Assembly: GCA_019090885.1 (NCBI GenBank) | Contig: JAHRVC010000055.1 | Location: 1 to 34,294, forward strand | Direction: 5' to 3' | From: Marinosulfonomonas sp. | GTDB taxonomy: Bacteria > Pseudomonadota > Alphaproteobacteria > Rhodobacterales > Rhodobacteraceae | Length of the DNA stretch: 34,294 bases | Shown here: piece by piece, positions 14,795 to 23,364 of the stretch | Position numbering within the stretch: position 1 is the first letter of the stretch | How the letters are laid out: every line of letters starts with the position of its first letter | Translations under genes and position numbers: made by a program | The notes under the pieces: model-generated | Told to the model about the DNA's origin: nothing | The model's database searches: none | What the model saw: only the letters and a program-made list of their open reading frames with translations

Positions 14795-15712
14795 CTAAGT
14801 CAAAAAACCACACTCTTGGATCAGCGCCAAAAATTCTTGCAAAGAGACTTCTTTTGTTTTGCGGGATGTTTCCAGCTTGACCAGCGCACGTTCATACAGG
14901 ACTTCGCGACTGGTCAGGATGGATTTCAATTGATCCATCGCTTCCGGGTTGCCCTTCATCGGGCGCTCGTCACCCTGCGCGCGAACACGTGACATATGCT
15001 CTTGTGGTGACGTCTTAAGCCACACGGTGTGGAAATTGTTCAGCAGGCTATTGTATGATTCAGGTTCGGCAACGATGCCACCTGCAACCGCAAGGATCAT
15101 CGTGTCGTAGGTAGCAATAACGCGGTCAATCGCCTGTGCTTCCAGATTGCGATACCCTTCCTGCCCATAGAGGGCCAGAACCTCTGAAACGGGCATTCCG
15201 CTTTGGTCTTCAATTTTTCGATTAAGTTCAACAAACGGTATTCCAAGCGCTTCCCCGGCCATCGCACCAATTGTCGATTTCCCGGCGCCTCGCAATCCAA
15301 CAAGACAAATTCGGTTCGCCCGCCGCGCCTCGCGCGGTTCAGGGCTTAGCACCTGCATAACTTTCTGGCGTACATCAGCACTGGCGGTTCGGAACAGATC
15401 GGCCATATGCAGGGATTCAGAATTCCACGGATCGTCCTCGCCTGTCAGCCACTCAATCCGGTGGTCCAGCGCAATTGCAACCCGTTGAAGTAAACCGATC
15501 GAGATATTTCCCTCGCCAGCTTCAAGTTGCGCAAGGTAGCGAGGCGAGACGCCCGATATCTCAGACAGGACGCGTCTGGGGATGCCCTTACGTTCACGCG
15601 CTTTGCGAACCCGTTCACCGACGCGGCGGATAAGCAATGCAACCGCCGCGTCTGCAAACGACTCATCTTGTTCGGAAATGACGTCACCGTCAAAGTTGGT
15701 AATTTCGTCCAT
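14795..15712 (-). CDS. boxR: BoxR, benzoyl-CoA responsive repressor (XRE helix-turn-helix fused to shikimate kinase-like domain)
   Basis: This 305-residue protein has the distinctive BoxR/BzdR layout. An XRE-type helix-turn-helix occupies about residues 28-90 (VLSEISGVSPRYLAQLEAGE). A linker follows, and then a shikimate kinase-like domain from about 134 with a Walker A loop GLRGAGKST at 139-147. In characterised members the kinase-like domain binds benzoyl-CoA as inducer and does not make shikimate phosphate. It is the last gene of the box strand, 188 bases after boxA, with its own upstream region holding TGCA/TGCG repeats, which points to autoregulation. No clear Shine-Dalgarno precedes the ATG. 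Calling it aroK from the C-terminal domain would be a mistake. Confidence 0.95.
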   Translation of the reverse strand: MDEITNFDGDVISEQDESFADAAVALLIRRVGERVRKARERKGIPRRVLSEISGVSPRYLAQLEAGEGNISIGLLQRVAIALDHRIEWLTGEDDPWNSESLHMADLFRTASADVRQKVMQVLSPEPREARRANRICLVGLRGAGKSTIGAMAGEALGIPFVELNRKIEDQSGMPVSEVLALYGQEGYRNLEAQAIDRVIATYDTMILAVAGGIVAEPESYNSLLNNFHTVWLKTSPQEHMSRVRAQGDERPMKGNPEAMDQLKSILTSREVLYERALVKLETSRKTKEVSLQEFLALIQECGFLT

Positions 15713-15727
15713 TGCGAATGCCTGACT

Positions 15728-15815
15728 GTGCGAGATAGTGCGTAAAAAGTAACTTGAATCAGGTAATTTTCAAGCGGAATCAAACAGCAAACTGGCTTGG
15801 ATGCACTATTCTGCT
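15728..15815 (-). promoter_or_regulatory. boxR upstream region with candidate BoxR operators
   Basis: TGCA (15802-15805), six bases, then TGCT (15812-15815) repeats the TGCA-N6-TGCA pattern of BzdR/BoxR operators. A second pair, TGCG (15729-15732), six bases, TGCG (15739-15742), lies just upstream of the boxR ATG. Between them CTTGAA (15753-15758) and TTCAAG (15769-15774) form a perfect 6-bp inverted repeat of unknown role. The region fills the gap between boxA and boxR. Confidence 0.55.
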
Positions 15816-15900
15816 TTATTTCACAGTGTCCCGCTTAACTTAACGCATTGCTAATATTGCCGTGTTTGGCCGATTTTCCCCGACCAGTTGAACGCGAAAC

Positions 15901-17097
15901 CTAATAGGTTTCCACATGATACCGTCCATTTTCGCGCATTTCGTCGCGAATAACAGACCAGTCTGCACCGATGCCCCGCGCAATGTCGGAAAATGCTTCT
16001 TCGACCCCCTGCTCCATCGCTTTTAGGCCACAAATGTAGATGTAGGCGTTCGGGTCCGTTAAAAGGCTAGCAACCTTTTCGGCCTCTTGGCGCAGTTTAT
16101 CCTGCACATATTGCTTTGGCTCATCAGCTTGGCGACTAAACGCAAATACCTTTTGCATGAAGCTATCGGGTATTTTGTTTAGGGGGCCGAAATACGGAAG
16201 ATCTTGGGGTTTGCGAGCCCCAAACACCAGCGTAAGCGATCCTTCGGCGGCCGCGTTTTCACGCTGACGGCGCATTGTGAAGCCGCGGAACGGGGCGGAT
16301 CCGGTGCCCGTGCAGATCATCAGCAATTTTGCCTTGGGGTCGGCAGGTAAAAGGAATGTCGCGCCGAATGGGCCGGTAAGTTGCACTTTGTCGCCCTTGG
16401 CCAGATCACAAACGAAGTTCGAACACAGCCCGTTTTGTTCGCGTTTTACGGTCAGCGACAGATTGTTGTAGTTTGGCCGCTCACCATCGCGAGGGCTGGA
16501 AACCGAATAAAGCCGGGGCAGATGTGCATTGCCCGCATCATCTGTTCCGGGCGGGATGATCCCGACGCTTTGCCCTTCCAGAACCGGAAATGGCAGGCTG
16601 CCAAGATCAAGGATTATATGGCGCACGTCACTATCGCTATCCTCGGCGGTTAAACGATAATTACCCTGAACCGTCGCTTCGGCGGGCTTTCCAAGGTTGT
16701 AAAGATTGATGCTGGGTTTTGCCGCTGATGCCGGGGCCTTGGCTTTGCCGCCTGCCCCCTTGTGCGCTTCGGCCAACAGGGCGGCCATCGCCTCATCAAT
16801 GGCTTCCATGCCGGATTCGGCTTCGCCACCGGCGGCCTCAATCTCTTGTTGCTCTGGCAAATCCGTCCAGGAATATTGGTCGTCCAACGAATAGGGCGTG
16901 TTCACAACGCGCCATTCGTCGATTGATCCGGTCGGGCAAACCGGGATGCAGTCCATGCAGTAGTTACATTTGCTGGCGTCGACGATCACATTGTTGTCGT
17001 CATGCTCGATCGCTTCAAGCGGGCAGCTCATCTCGCAGGTGTAGCAACGGATGCAGATTTCCGGGTCGATCAGATGCTGCTTAAGAGGTTTGTTCAT
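15901..17097 (-). CDS. boxA: Benzoyl-CoA 2,3-epoxidase reductase subunit BoxA
   Basis: This 398-residue iron-sulfur flavoprotein passes electrons from NADPH to the epoxidase BoxB. Two 4Fe-4S ferredoxin motifs are at the N-terminus: C15, C18, C21, C25 and C44, C47, C50, C54. An alanine- and glycine-rich linker (about residues 85-125) leads to a ferredoxin-NADP reductase module with the FAD motif [12 protein letters not shown] and the NADP motif [14 protein letters not shown]. The start is placed at the ATG (17097), two codons inside a possible TTG. Order boxC-boxB-boxA is typical. A hairpin lies in the 116-base gap after boxB, which may set the ratio of the two subunits. Confidence 0.95.
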   Translation of the reverse strand: MNKPLKQHLIDPEICIRCYTCEMSCPLEAIEHDDNNVIVDASKCNYCMDCIPVCPTGSIDEWRVVNTPYSLDDQYSWTDLPEQQEIEAAGGEAESGMEAIDEAMAALLAEAHKGAGGKAKAPASAAKPSINLYNLGKPAEATVQGNYRLTAEDSDSDVRHIILDLGSLPFPVLEGQSVGIIPPGTDDAGNAHLPRLYSVSSPRDGERPNYNNLSLTVKREQNGLCSNFVCDLAKGDKVQLTGPFGATFLLPADPKAKLLMICTGTGSAPFRGFTMRRQRENAAAEGSLTLVFGARKPQDLPYFGPLNKIPDSFMQKVFAFSRQADEPKQYVQDKLRQEAEKVASLLTDPNAYIYICGLKAMEQGVEEAFSDIARGIGADWSVIRDEMRENGRYHVETY

Positions 17098-17129
17098 GAT
17101 CAATGCTTACCAGACTTCTAAATTGAAAT

Positions 17130-17159
17130 GGGGATCGCATCTAAAAAAATGCGGTCCCC
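17130..17159 (-). other. Intercistronic hairpin between boxB and boxA
   Basis: GGGGATCGCAT (17130-17140) and ATGCGGTCCCC (17149-17159) pair over 11 bp with one mismatch (a wobble on one strand), around an 8-base A-rich loop. On the transcribed strand only a broken T run follows, so it looks more like an mRNA-stability or processing hairpin, or a leaky terminator, than a strong terminator. Confidence 0.55.
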
Positions 17160-17213
17160 TGTCGTCTTTAACGTCCTAATCCGGTGGCGAGACTTATTGG
17201 CCCACCAACCCGA

Positions 17214-18665
17214 TCACGCCATATGCAGCTTCACATACTCAAAGTCGCCGCCTTTATTGTCGATGCCGATCTTTGGGTTTGCAATCCAGCTGGCGGTTTT
17301 ACCCGGCTCTGTGCATGGCACCATCAAGGACTGGATAAATTCGCCGTCTGCATGGTTTGGCAGCCAATCGACAACGCCATCATCATATTCCTTGCCGGAT
17401 ACTAGGTTGCCTTCTGGATCAATCAACTTGCCCTCAAAGGCACCGATTTTCCGGTTGAACCCTTCATGCGCCAGCTTCAGCTCAAACTTAACGCCGGTTT
17501 TTTCGATGATCTTGTTCCAACGGCCCACGCCGCCAGCGGCGTCACGGGAATAGTCGTCGCGCAACCGCATGTTGATCGCCGTCAGTGCTGGCACGTCCTG
17601 CGATATGATCTTTCCCTCGACAAGGTTACGAACCTGATAGGTCGAGTCCAAAAGTCGATGATCGTCGTTAATCTTAAGTTCCTGATAGCGGCCCTTGATG
17701 CCACTGTTGAACGCGTTGGCGGCATTCGTTGAAACTTCTTGTCCGAACAGGTCCAGCGACAATGAATAATGCAGGTTCATCTTTTTCTGGATTGTCGGCA
17801 GGTCGATCACACCGAGGGCACGGATTTTTGCGATTTCGTAGGGGTCTTCGATCCCTGCTTTGTTCATCGCATCACAGGTGCGCTGGATCACACGGCCAAC
17901 GCCGGTTTCGCCAACAAACATGTGGTGTGCTTCTTCGGTCAGCATAAAGCGGCAGGTGCGCGACAGCGGGTCAAACCCGGACTGCGCCAGACTTTCCAAC
18001 TGCATCTTACCATCGCGGTCAGTGAAGTAGGTGAACATGAAGAACGACAACCAGTCCGGTGTCTCTTCGTTGAAAGCACCCAGCATCCGTGGCGCTTCTT
18101 CAGAACCTGACGAGCGACGCAGCAGATCATCCGCTTCTTCGCGACCATCCGCGCCAAAATACTTTTGCAGCAGATAGACCATCGCCCAAAGGTGACGACC
18201 TTCTTCGACGTTGACCTGAAACAGGTTGCGCAGGTCATAAAGCGACGGGGCGGTATTGCCCAAAAAGCGTTGCTGCTCGACCGAGGCAGGCTCTGTGTCG
18301 CCTTGAATCACGATCAGGCGCCGCATCAGCGAGCGGTATTCGCCCGGCACTTCTTGCCATGCGGGCTGACCTGCATGTTCGCCGCAAGGGATCGTGCGAT
18401 CCTCGACCTGTGGTGCCAGCAGAATGCCCCAGCGGTATTCCGGCATTTTCACATAGTCAAACTTGGCCCAGCCTTTAGGGTCAACGCTAACGGCCGTGCG
18501 AAGATAGACTTCGCTTTGCTGAAACTTTTCAGGGATCAGTTCATTCCACCAGTTGATATAGCCCGGATGCCACTTTTTCAGCGCCTTCAGAACGCGTTTG
18601 TCAGAAGACAATCCAACGTTATTGGGGATCTGTGTGTCATAGCTGACATTGATGAGATCAAGCAT
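17214..18665 (-). CDS. boxB: Benzoyl-CoA 2,3-epoxidase oxygenase subunit BoxB
   Basis: This 483-residue class I diiron monooxygenase converts benzoyl-CoA, O2 and BoxA-delivered electrons to 2,3-epoxybenzoyl-CoA. All six expected diiron ligands are present: E125 (GDTEPAS), E155 and H158 (VEEGRHLW), D216 (YFTDRDGK), E245 and H248 (TEEAHHMF). Each is shifted by exactly five residues from the numbering I recall for the Azoarcus enzyme. Length is as usual for BoxB. An AAGGGAAAAG Shine-Dalgarno precedes the ATG, and the gap to boxC is 25 bases. Confidence 0.96.
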   Translation of the reverse strand: MLDLINVSYDTQIPNNVGLSSDKRVLKALKKWHPGYINWWNELIPEKFQQSEVYLRTAVSVDPKGWAKFDYVKMPEYRWGILLAPQVEDRTIPCGEHAGQPAWQEVPGEYRSLMRRLIVIQGDTEPASVEQQRFLGNTAPSLYDLRNLFQVNVEEGRHLWAMVYLLQKYFGADGREEADDLLRRSSGSEEAPRMLGAFNEETPDWLSFFMFTYFTDRDGKMQLESLAQSGFDPLSRTCRFMLTEEAHHMFVGETGVGRVIQRTCDAMNKAGIEDPYEIAKIRALGVIDLPTIQKKMNLHYSLSLDLFGQEVSTNAANAFNSGIKGRYQELKINDDHRLLDSTYQVRNLVEGKIISQDVPALTAINMRLRDDYSRDAAGGVGRWNKIIEKTGVKFELKLAHEGFNRKIGAFEGKLIDPEGNLVSGKEYDDGVVDWLPNHADGEFIQSLMVPCTEPGKTASWIANPKIGIDNKGGDFEYVKLHMA

Positions 18666-18690
18666 ATTCTTTTCCCTTTTTTTCTATCAA

Positions 18691-20352
18691 TCAAACGCGT
18701 TGCATATTGTATTCGCCGCGCACGCCTGTGCCGTAACGCTGCAAGGCACCATCTTTGCCCACCGCATTGGGGCGCTGGAAGACCCAGTTTTGCCAAGCTG
18801 TCAGACGGCCAAACACGCGGGTTTCCATCGTTTCCGGGCCAGAGAAGCGAATATTCGCTTCCATCGCAGTTAATGCGTCGGGCGAGAAACTGGCGCGCTC
18901 TTCCATGAAAATTCGCACCTCATCTTCCCAGTCGACATCATCAAGGGCGAACGTGACCAGCCCCAGTTCGGATACGTCGCTGGCTTCCAGCGCCTGCCCG
19001 ATCTTGGCCTTTGCGCCATCCACATTTTCCGGCGCCCCGAGGAACCGGGTTTGCAGCCGCGTCAGGTCATTGCCCATTGGGCAAAGTCCGAAATTGGATT
19101 CTGACAATGTGATCGTGGCGATGGGGCGGTTGTCGCCCTCAAATTCGTCTTCCATCATGTAGCTGCGATCAACGGAAAACAGCAGTTCGGCCAGAACGCC
19201 GGTAAAGCATGATCCGTGCTCAACCAAAGCAACCAGCGAACGCGAGGTCATATCAACCCGCTTAAGAAGCCGCTTCCAGTATTGCAGCACTTCATTTGCC
19301 AGCCAGTTATCTTTGTTGGCCAGCAACAGGTTTTCATGCGCCTTAAACAGTTCCGGGTCGCCTTGGGTTTTGAAGATAACCAATCCCAGTTCTGTTTCGT
19401 TAAAACGAAGATGAAGAATTGCGTCATCCAATTCGCGGGCCATGCGCAGCATATAGGCATCCGCACCTTGCGCCTGAAATTCTTCCATTGTGGCAGGAGC
19501 GTCAGCATCGGGGCCGGAAATTGTGATCGTGACACAGCGTTTTTTACGATCAACCGCAACATCAACGCAGGAATAGCTGACAGAACCATCATCTGCGAAT
19601 TTTCGCGAGATCGGCGTCAGTTCAACGCCCTTGGCATCCGATGGACGCGAAGATTTCTGCGCCAGCTCATGTGCGCGCTCTTTCACGATGGCGTCGAATT
19701 TCGAATTTGGCACGACCTCATCCACCAGATTCCAGTCTTTGGCGCGCTTGCCCCGCACACCTTCCTCGATCGAGCAAAATACATCGGCCAGATCGCGGCG
19801 CACTTTGCGCTTGTCGGTGACGCGGGTGATCCCGCCGGTTCCCGGCAGAACCGCAAGCAACGGCACCTCTGGCAGGGCCACATTGGAAGAGCCGTCGTCA
19901 GTCAGTATTATATGGTTGCACGCCAGCGCCAGTTCATATCCGCCCCCGGCACATGAACCGCGCACCGCACACATGTATGTTTGCCCTGAATCAGCCTCTG
20001 CAGCCTCGAAAGTGTTGCGTGTTTCGTTGGTAAATTTACAAAAGTTAACCTTGTGGGCATGCGCCGCGCCACCAAGCATTCTAATGTTTGCCCCGGCGCA
20101 AAAAACAATGTCCTTGCCCGACTGCATGACGACTGTTTTCACTTCGGGGTGCTCAAAACGCATCCGCTGCACCACATCTGCAAGTTCAATATCTACGCCA
20201 AGATCATAGGAATTCAGCTTTAACTGGTAGCCATCAAACAACCCGCCGTCTTCGTCGACGTCCATCAACAGGTTTGCGACCTCTCCGTCATATTCGACAC
20301 GCCAATGGCGGTATTTAGATGGGTCGGTTTGGAAATCGATGGTTTTGGTCAA
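18691..20352 (-). CDS. boxC: 2,3-epoxybenzoyl-CoA dihydrolase BoxC
   Basis: This 553-residue crotonase-superfamily enzyme opens the epoxide ring, giving 3,4-dehydroadipyl-CoA semialdehyde and formate. It has two crotonase-like halves. The first carries VFCAGANIRMLGGAAHAHK and CAGGGYELALACNHIILTDD, with PLLAVLPGTGGITRVTDKRK after it. The C-terminal part includes VFGRLTAWQNWVFQRPNAVG. I chose the TTG at 20352 (TTG ACC AAA ACC) because AGGAG lies 8 bases upstream and the length then matches known BoxC. An in-frame reading from 20400 adds 16 unrelated residues. A candidate BoxR operator lies upstream, so boxCBA may have its own promoter in addition to read-through from the ligase promoter. Confidence 0.95.
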   Translation of the reverse strand: MTKTIDFQTDPSKYRHWRVEYDGEVANLLMDVDEDGGLFDGYQLKLNSYDLGVDIELADVVQRMRFEHPEVKTVVMQSGKDIVFCAGANIRMLGGAAHAHKVNFCKFTNETRNTFEAAEADSGQTYMCAVRGSCAGGGYELALACNHIILTDDGSSNVALPEVPLLAVLPGTGGITRVTDKRKVRRDLADVFCSIEEGVRGKRAKDWNLVDEVVPNSKFDAIVKERAHELAQKSSRPSDAKGVELTPISRKFADDGSVSYSCVDVAVDRKKRCVTITISGPDADAPATMEEFQAQGADAYMLRMARELDDAILHLRFNETELGLVIFKTQGDPELFKAHENLLLANKDNWLANEVLQYWKRLLKRVDMTSRSLVALVEHGSCFTGVLAELLFSVDRSYMMEDEFEGDNRPIATITLSESNFGLCPMGNDLTRLQTRFLGAPENVDGAKAKIGQALEASDVSELGLVTFALDDVDWEDEVRIFMEERASFSPDALTAMEANIRFSGPETMETRVFGRLTAWQNWVFQRPNAVGKDGALQRYGTGVRGEYNMQRV

Positions 20353-20428
20353 CGATACTGCTCCTGTTGGTGGCCGGGATACGCAGCTTATACTGCCCAA
20401 CTGTCGTCAGGTAAACAGGCATATGAGA

Positions 20429-20514
20429 TATAGTGCTAACCGTAAAACCATTTAAAATTATACATTTAGATGTATATATTGAGCTATTTTAGAAATAATA
20501 TGCACTATAGTGCG
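20429..20514 (-). promoter_or_regulatory. Promoter-like AT-rich region upstream of boxC with BoxR-type site
   Basis: TGCA (20501-20504), six bases, TGCG (20511-20514) again gives the TGCA-N6-TGCA pattern and also forms the palindrome GCACTATAGTGC (20502-20513). It abuts the stop of the DUF309 gene. Nearer to boxC are a TATAAT on the - strand (20462-20457), an inverted repeat TATACAT/ATGTATA (20459-20476), and a TATAGTGCT half-site (20429-20437). The 163-base gap is clearly more AT-rich than its surroundings, consistent with an internal promoter for boxCBA. Confidence 0.55.
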
Positions 20515-20515
20515 A

Positions 20516-20980
20516 TCAATTTCCTGCCTGAACGGCAAGATTCGCGATTTGCCGTGTATCGTGCAACCATTCGCGAAGAATGCTTGGCAGCATTCCCATC
20601 ACATCATCGCGCCCGGATATTTCGCAATCCAAAAGCAATGTATCGACCGTCGCACACAAGCGTAACGTCGCTTTGGGCCGGTCCATGCAAAGTTTAAGTC
20701 TGGCGTTGGACAGTTGAATGAGCGCCTGAATGAACAGGCGCTCGGTCGAGTTTGGCGGCGCCTGCAGCCAGACAGGTTCAAGCACTTCGTGGGCTTCCCA
20801 AAAGTAACCCGCATCAAAAAAGGCCAGCCCAGTTTTCCATGCCTGTGATTGGGCCAGATCTGACGGACCAAGATCCGCCGTCACCGAGGCGCGAATAACA
20901 TCGAAACAACCTTCGGGGTGCCGCTTGGTCTGGCCCGGAATATAGGCGTGCCCCGGAAAACGGATCGAAGCACGCCCCAA
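20516..20980 (-). CDS. DUF309 family protein
   Basis: This 154-residue protein matches the DUF309 family, small helical proteins of unknown function. The signature is FFDAGYFWEAHEVLEPVW (about residues 54-71), with the conserved H-E pair, and the family's N-terminal PG...RHPEG is also present. The TTG start lies 3 bases after the stop of the semialdehyde dehydrogenase gene, with only a weak Shine-Dalgarno, so it relies on coupling. It sits between boxD and boxC in the benzoate operon. No function can be read. Its placement suggests a role linked to benzoyl-CoA turnover, or chance retention. Confidence 0.78.
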   Translation of the reverse strand: MGRASIRFPGHAYIPGQTKRHPEGCFDVIRASVTADLGPSDLAQSQAWKTGLAFFDAGYFWEAHEVLEPVWLQAPPNSTERLFIQALIQLSNARLKLCMDRPKATLRLCATVDTLLLDCEISGRDDVMGMLPSILREWLHDTRQIANLAVQAGN

Positions 20981-20983
20981 AAC

Positions 20984-22540
20984 TTACAGCGCCAGTTCGC
21001 AGGCATCCTCGGCCAGCTTTTCAAGATTGCCGGGCGATCCCTGAACAGCGGTGCGTTGCATGTGCAAGCGCAGGCCGCGCAGGCCGCCCAGCTCTTCGCC
21101 ATCGCCGGCCCGGCCCGGCCCGCCATGAACACATTGCGGCATGACAATCGAGTGGCCCGTGTGGTTCTTACCAACGGCCTCATCGACCATCAGAATGCGA
21201 CCGTGCCATGCTCCAAGGTTATTCAGCGTCGCGACCTGAACGCTTGCCTCATCGCTGAACAGACTTAGCGCAAGAGACCCTTGCGCGCGCGCCGCCAATT
21301 GGGACGCCTGTTCCATATTGTCATAAGGCATGACCGTGGCACAGGGGCCAAAAACTTCGGTTTCATGGACAAAACGGCCAGCCGTTGGATCATCGCAAAG
21401 CAACAGTGTCGGCGCAACAAAAGCCGATCCATCAGCGGCGTCTTGGGGTGCAGTTGCAGTTGCAACGACCCGCGTTTCGCCCGACAGCGCATCCATCTTC
21501 TTTTTCGCGTCGGCCTGCTGGGCCTGATTGATCAATGGCCCAACCCGAGTGTCCGGGTTTTCCGGGTCACCAACAGCCAGCGTTTGAACCCGCGCCGCGA
21601 CGGCTTGTGCGAACTCATCGGAATTTTCTTTGGCCACCAAAATCCGGCGAATGTTCGTGCAAAGCTGGCCCGCTTTAACGGACAGCGCCTTACTTGCCTC
21701 TTTCACGGCCAGATCAAACAACGGCGTGCCCGGCTTAACGTCGGGCCCAACAATTGTTGCATTCACGCTGTCGGCCTCGATGTTCAGCCGCACACCACAG
21801 CGCTGGATATTTTCATGCCCCCGGATCATCGCACCGGTCGCGGCCGACCCGGTAAACGCAATCGAGTCCATCGGTCCAACGCCATCCAGCAAAGCCTCGC
21901 CGTTGCCGCAGACCAGCGACAATACACCCTCGGGAACAGTTCCGGCTTCGATCACATCTTTCACCATGCGATACGATAAAAGTGCGGTGGCAGTCGCTGG
22001 TTTGGCAAAACTTGGAACACCGGCAAGGGTCGCAACGGCGATCTTTTCCCACAGCCCCCATGACGGGAAGTTAAACGCGTTAATCTGCACTGCCAGACCG
22101 GGGCGCGAGGTGATGAAATGGCGGGCGAAAAATACCGGGTCACGCGCCAACTGATCCTGACCGGGTTCTGCGATTAAATGTGCATCCCCAAGTTTTCGCG
22201 CCAGCCCGGAATAGTATTTCAGCGTTCCGATGCCGCCATCAATATCAATCGATGCATCAACCTTGGTATTGCCAGAGTTCTGGCGGGCAATTTCTTCGTA
22301 GGCATCGCGGTTGGCAGAAAGCGTGTCGGCAATTGCGCGCAACAGTGCGCCGCGCTCGCCAAAGCTCATACCGCGCAGGGCAGCGCCGCCGACAGTGCGT
22401 GCATGATCCATGCCTGCCGCTACATCAATTCCGGATGCATCCGCAGTGGCAAGCACCGCGCCGGTCGTTGGATTGACAAGCGGACGGCCCTCGGCAGCAC
22501 CGGCGACCCAGGAATTATTAACAAAGCTTTCGAGTTTCAT
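20984..22540 (-). CDS. boxD: 3,4-dehydroadipyl-CoA semialdehyde dehydrogenase (BoxD type)
   Basis: This 518-residue aldehyde dehydrogenase resembles the BoxD/PaaZ-N group. In the box pathway it oxidises 3,4-dehydroadipyl-CoA semialdehyde with NADP+. Motifs are the N-terminal LESFVNNSWVAG, INAFNFPSWGLWEK near residue 155, SIAFTGSAATGAMI near 235, and catalytic C294 in KAGQLCTNIRR. The C-terminus HGGPGRAGDGEELGGLRGLR is typical of this branch, not of ordinary aldehyde dehydrogenases. The ATG at 22540 overlaps the stop of the hydrolase gene and has AGAGGT upstream. An in-frame extension to 22645 is inside the hydrolase gene and unlike the family. Confidence 0.92.
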   Translation of the reverse strand: MKLESFVNNSWVAGAAEGRPLVNPTTGAVLATADASGIDVAAGMDHARTVGGAALRGMSFGERGALLRAIADTLSANRDAYEEIARQNSGNTKVDASIDIDGGIGTLKYYSGLARKLGDAHLIAEPGQDQLARDPVFFARHFITSRPGLAVQINAFNFPSWGLWEKIAVATLAGVPSFAKPATATALLSYRMVKDVIEAGTVPEGVLSLVCGNGEALLDGVGPMDSIAFTGSAATGAMIRGHENIQRCGVRLNIEADSVNATIVGPDVKPGTPLFDLAVKEASKALSVKAGQLCTNIRRILVAKENSDEFAQAVAARVQTLAVGDPENPDTRVGPLINQAQQADAKKKMDALSGETRVVATATAPQDAADGSAFVAPTLLLCDDPTAGRFVHETEVFGPCATVMPYDNMEQASQLAARAQGSLALSLFSDEASVQVATLNNLGAWHGRILMVDEAVGKNHTGHSIVMPQCVHGGPGRAGDGEELGGLRGLRLHMQRTAVQGSPGNLEKLAEDACELAL

Positions 22541-23364
22541 TCTGTTTTTACCTCTGTGGATTCGATCCGTTGTAAGCGGACCGCAAAATCTGTGATTGCG
22601 GCTAGGGTTTTTTCGGGTTGTTCGGTTTGTGGCGCGTGGCCGCAATCGTCTAATATTTCTACATCGACCGGCGAATATATCCGGTCTTCAATTTCACGAA
22701 TTTGCGCCAAAGTCCCGTATTGGTCTTCGCTGCCCTGAATGGCCAGAACAGGGATGCGCAGATAGTCGATTACCTCTGAAACATTCCAGTCCGCAAAATC
22801 GGGATGCAGCCACGTATCATTCCAACCGCGAAAGGCGTTTTCCGGGTCGCGGTGGTATTTGGCCATGCGTTCCTTAAGGCCACCGCTGTCAAAGGCGGTT
22901 TTTGCCTGCGCTATCGCTTCCTGCCCGGATGGCTCGGTAAAGAAATGCGGCGCCATCAGGATCAAACCCCGCACGCGATGATCTGCAACGCTGCCAGCGT
23001 AAATCGCGGCAATCGTTGCGCCATCACTGTGACCCATCAGGATGCAGTGCTTAACGCCAATCTGGTCAAGAATTTCCGGCAGAACATCCTTGGCTTCGCG
23101 TGTCATGAAATCGAGAGGTCGCGGCAGATCGGCCAGATCTGACTGCCCGTATCCAGCGCGCGAATAGGCAAATACGCCATACCCGGTTTCTTCTGCCAGC
23201 TTGCTTGGCAACTCGCGCCATAAAGCAAGACATCCCAATCCTTCGTGCAACATGACTATCGTCGGCGCTTTGCTGGGCGGCGGACCAAAGCAGGCATATT
23301 CCAGTGACTTATCGCCCGCCGTCAAACGCTCTCGGGGTTTATCGCTCCACTCGATTGACGGCAC
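22537..23364 (-). CDS. Alpha/beta hydrolase
   Basis: This 275-residue protein has a complete alpha/beta-hydrolase catalytic triad: S113 in GHSDG, D214 in GSEDQYG and H243 in DCGHAPQ. The oxyanion segment is MLHEGLG near residue 38. It starts with GTG immediately after the ligase stop (TGAGTG) and overlaps boxD (ATGA), so it belongs to the box operon. Similar hydrolases occur in other box clusters and may remove dead-end CoA esters or open a lactone formed from the unstable semialdehyde. I infer this from position. The substrate is not visible. Confidence 0.85.
   Translation of the reverse strand: MPSIEWSDKPRERLTAGDKSLEYACFGPPPSKAPTIVMLHEGLGCLALWRELPSKLAEETGYGVFAYSRAGYGQSDLADLPRPLDFMTREAKDVLPEILDQIGVKHCILMGHSDGATIAAIYAGSVADHRVRGLILMAPHFFTEPSGQEAIAQAKTAFDSGGLKERMAKYHRDPENAFRGWNDTWLHPDFADWNVSEVIDYLRIPVLAIQGSEDQYGTLAQIREIEDRIYSPVDVEILDDCGHAPQTEQPEKTLAAITDFAVRLQRIESTEVKTE

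Noticed and set aside
14795-15712. Shikimate kinase (aroK)
   Set aside because: The kinase-like part is fused to an XRE helix-turn-helix and lies at the end of a box operon, which is the BoxR architecture.
18165-18908. Long open frame (247 codons) on the + strand across boxB and boxC
   Set aside because: It is antisense to two certain genes, spans their junction, and its translation shows no protein family character.
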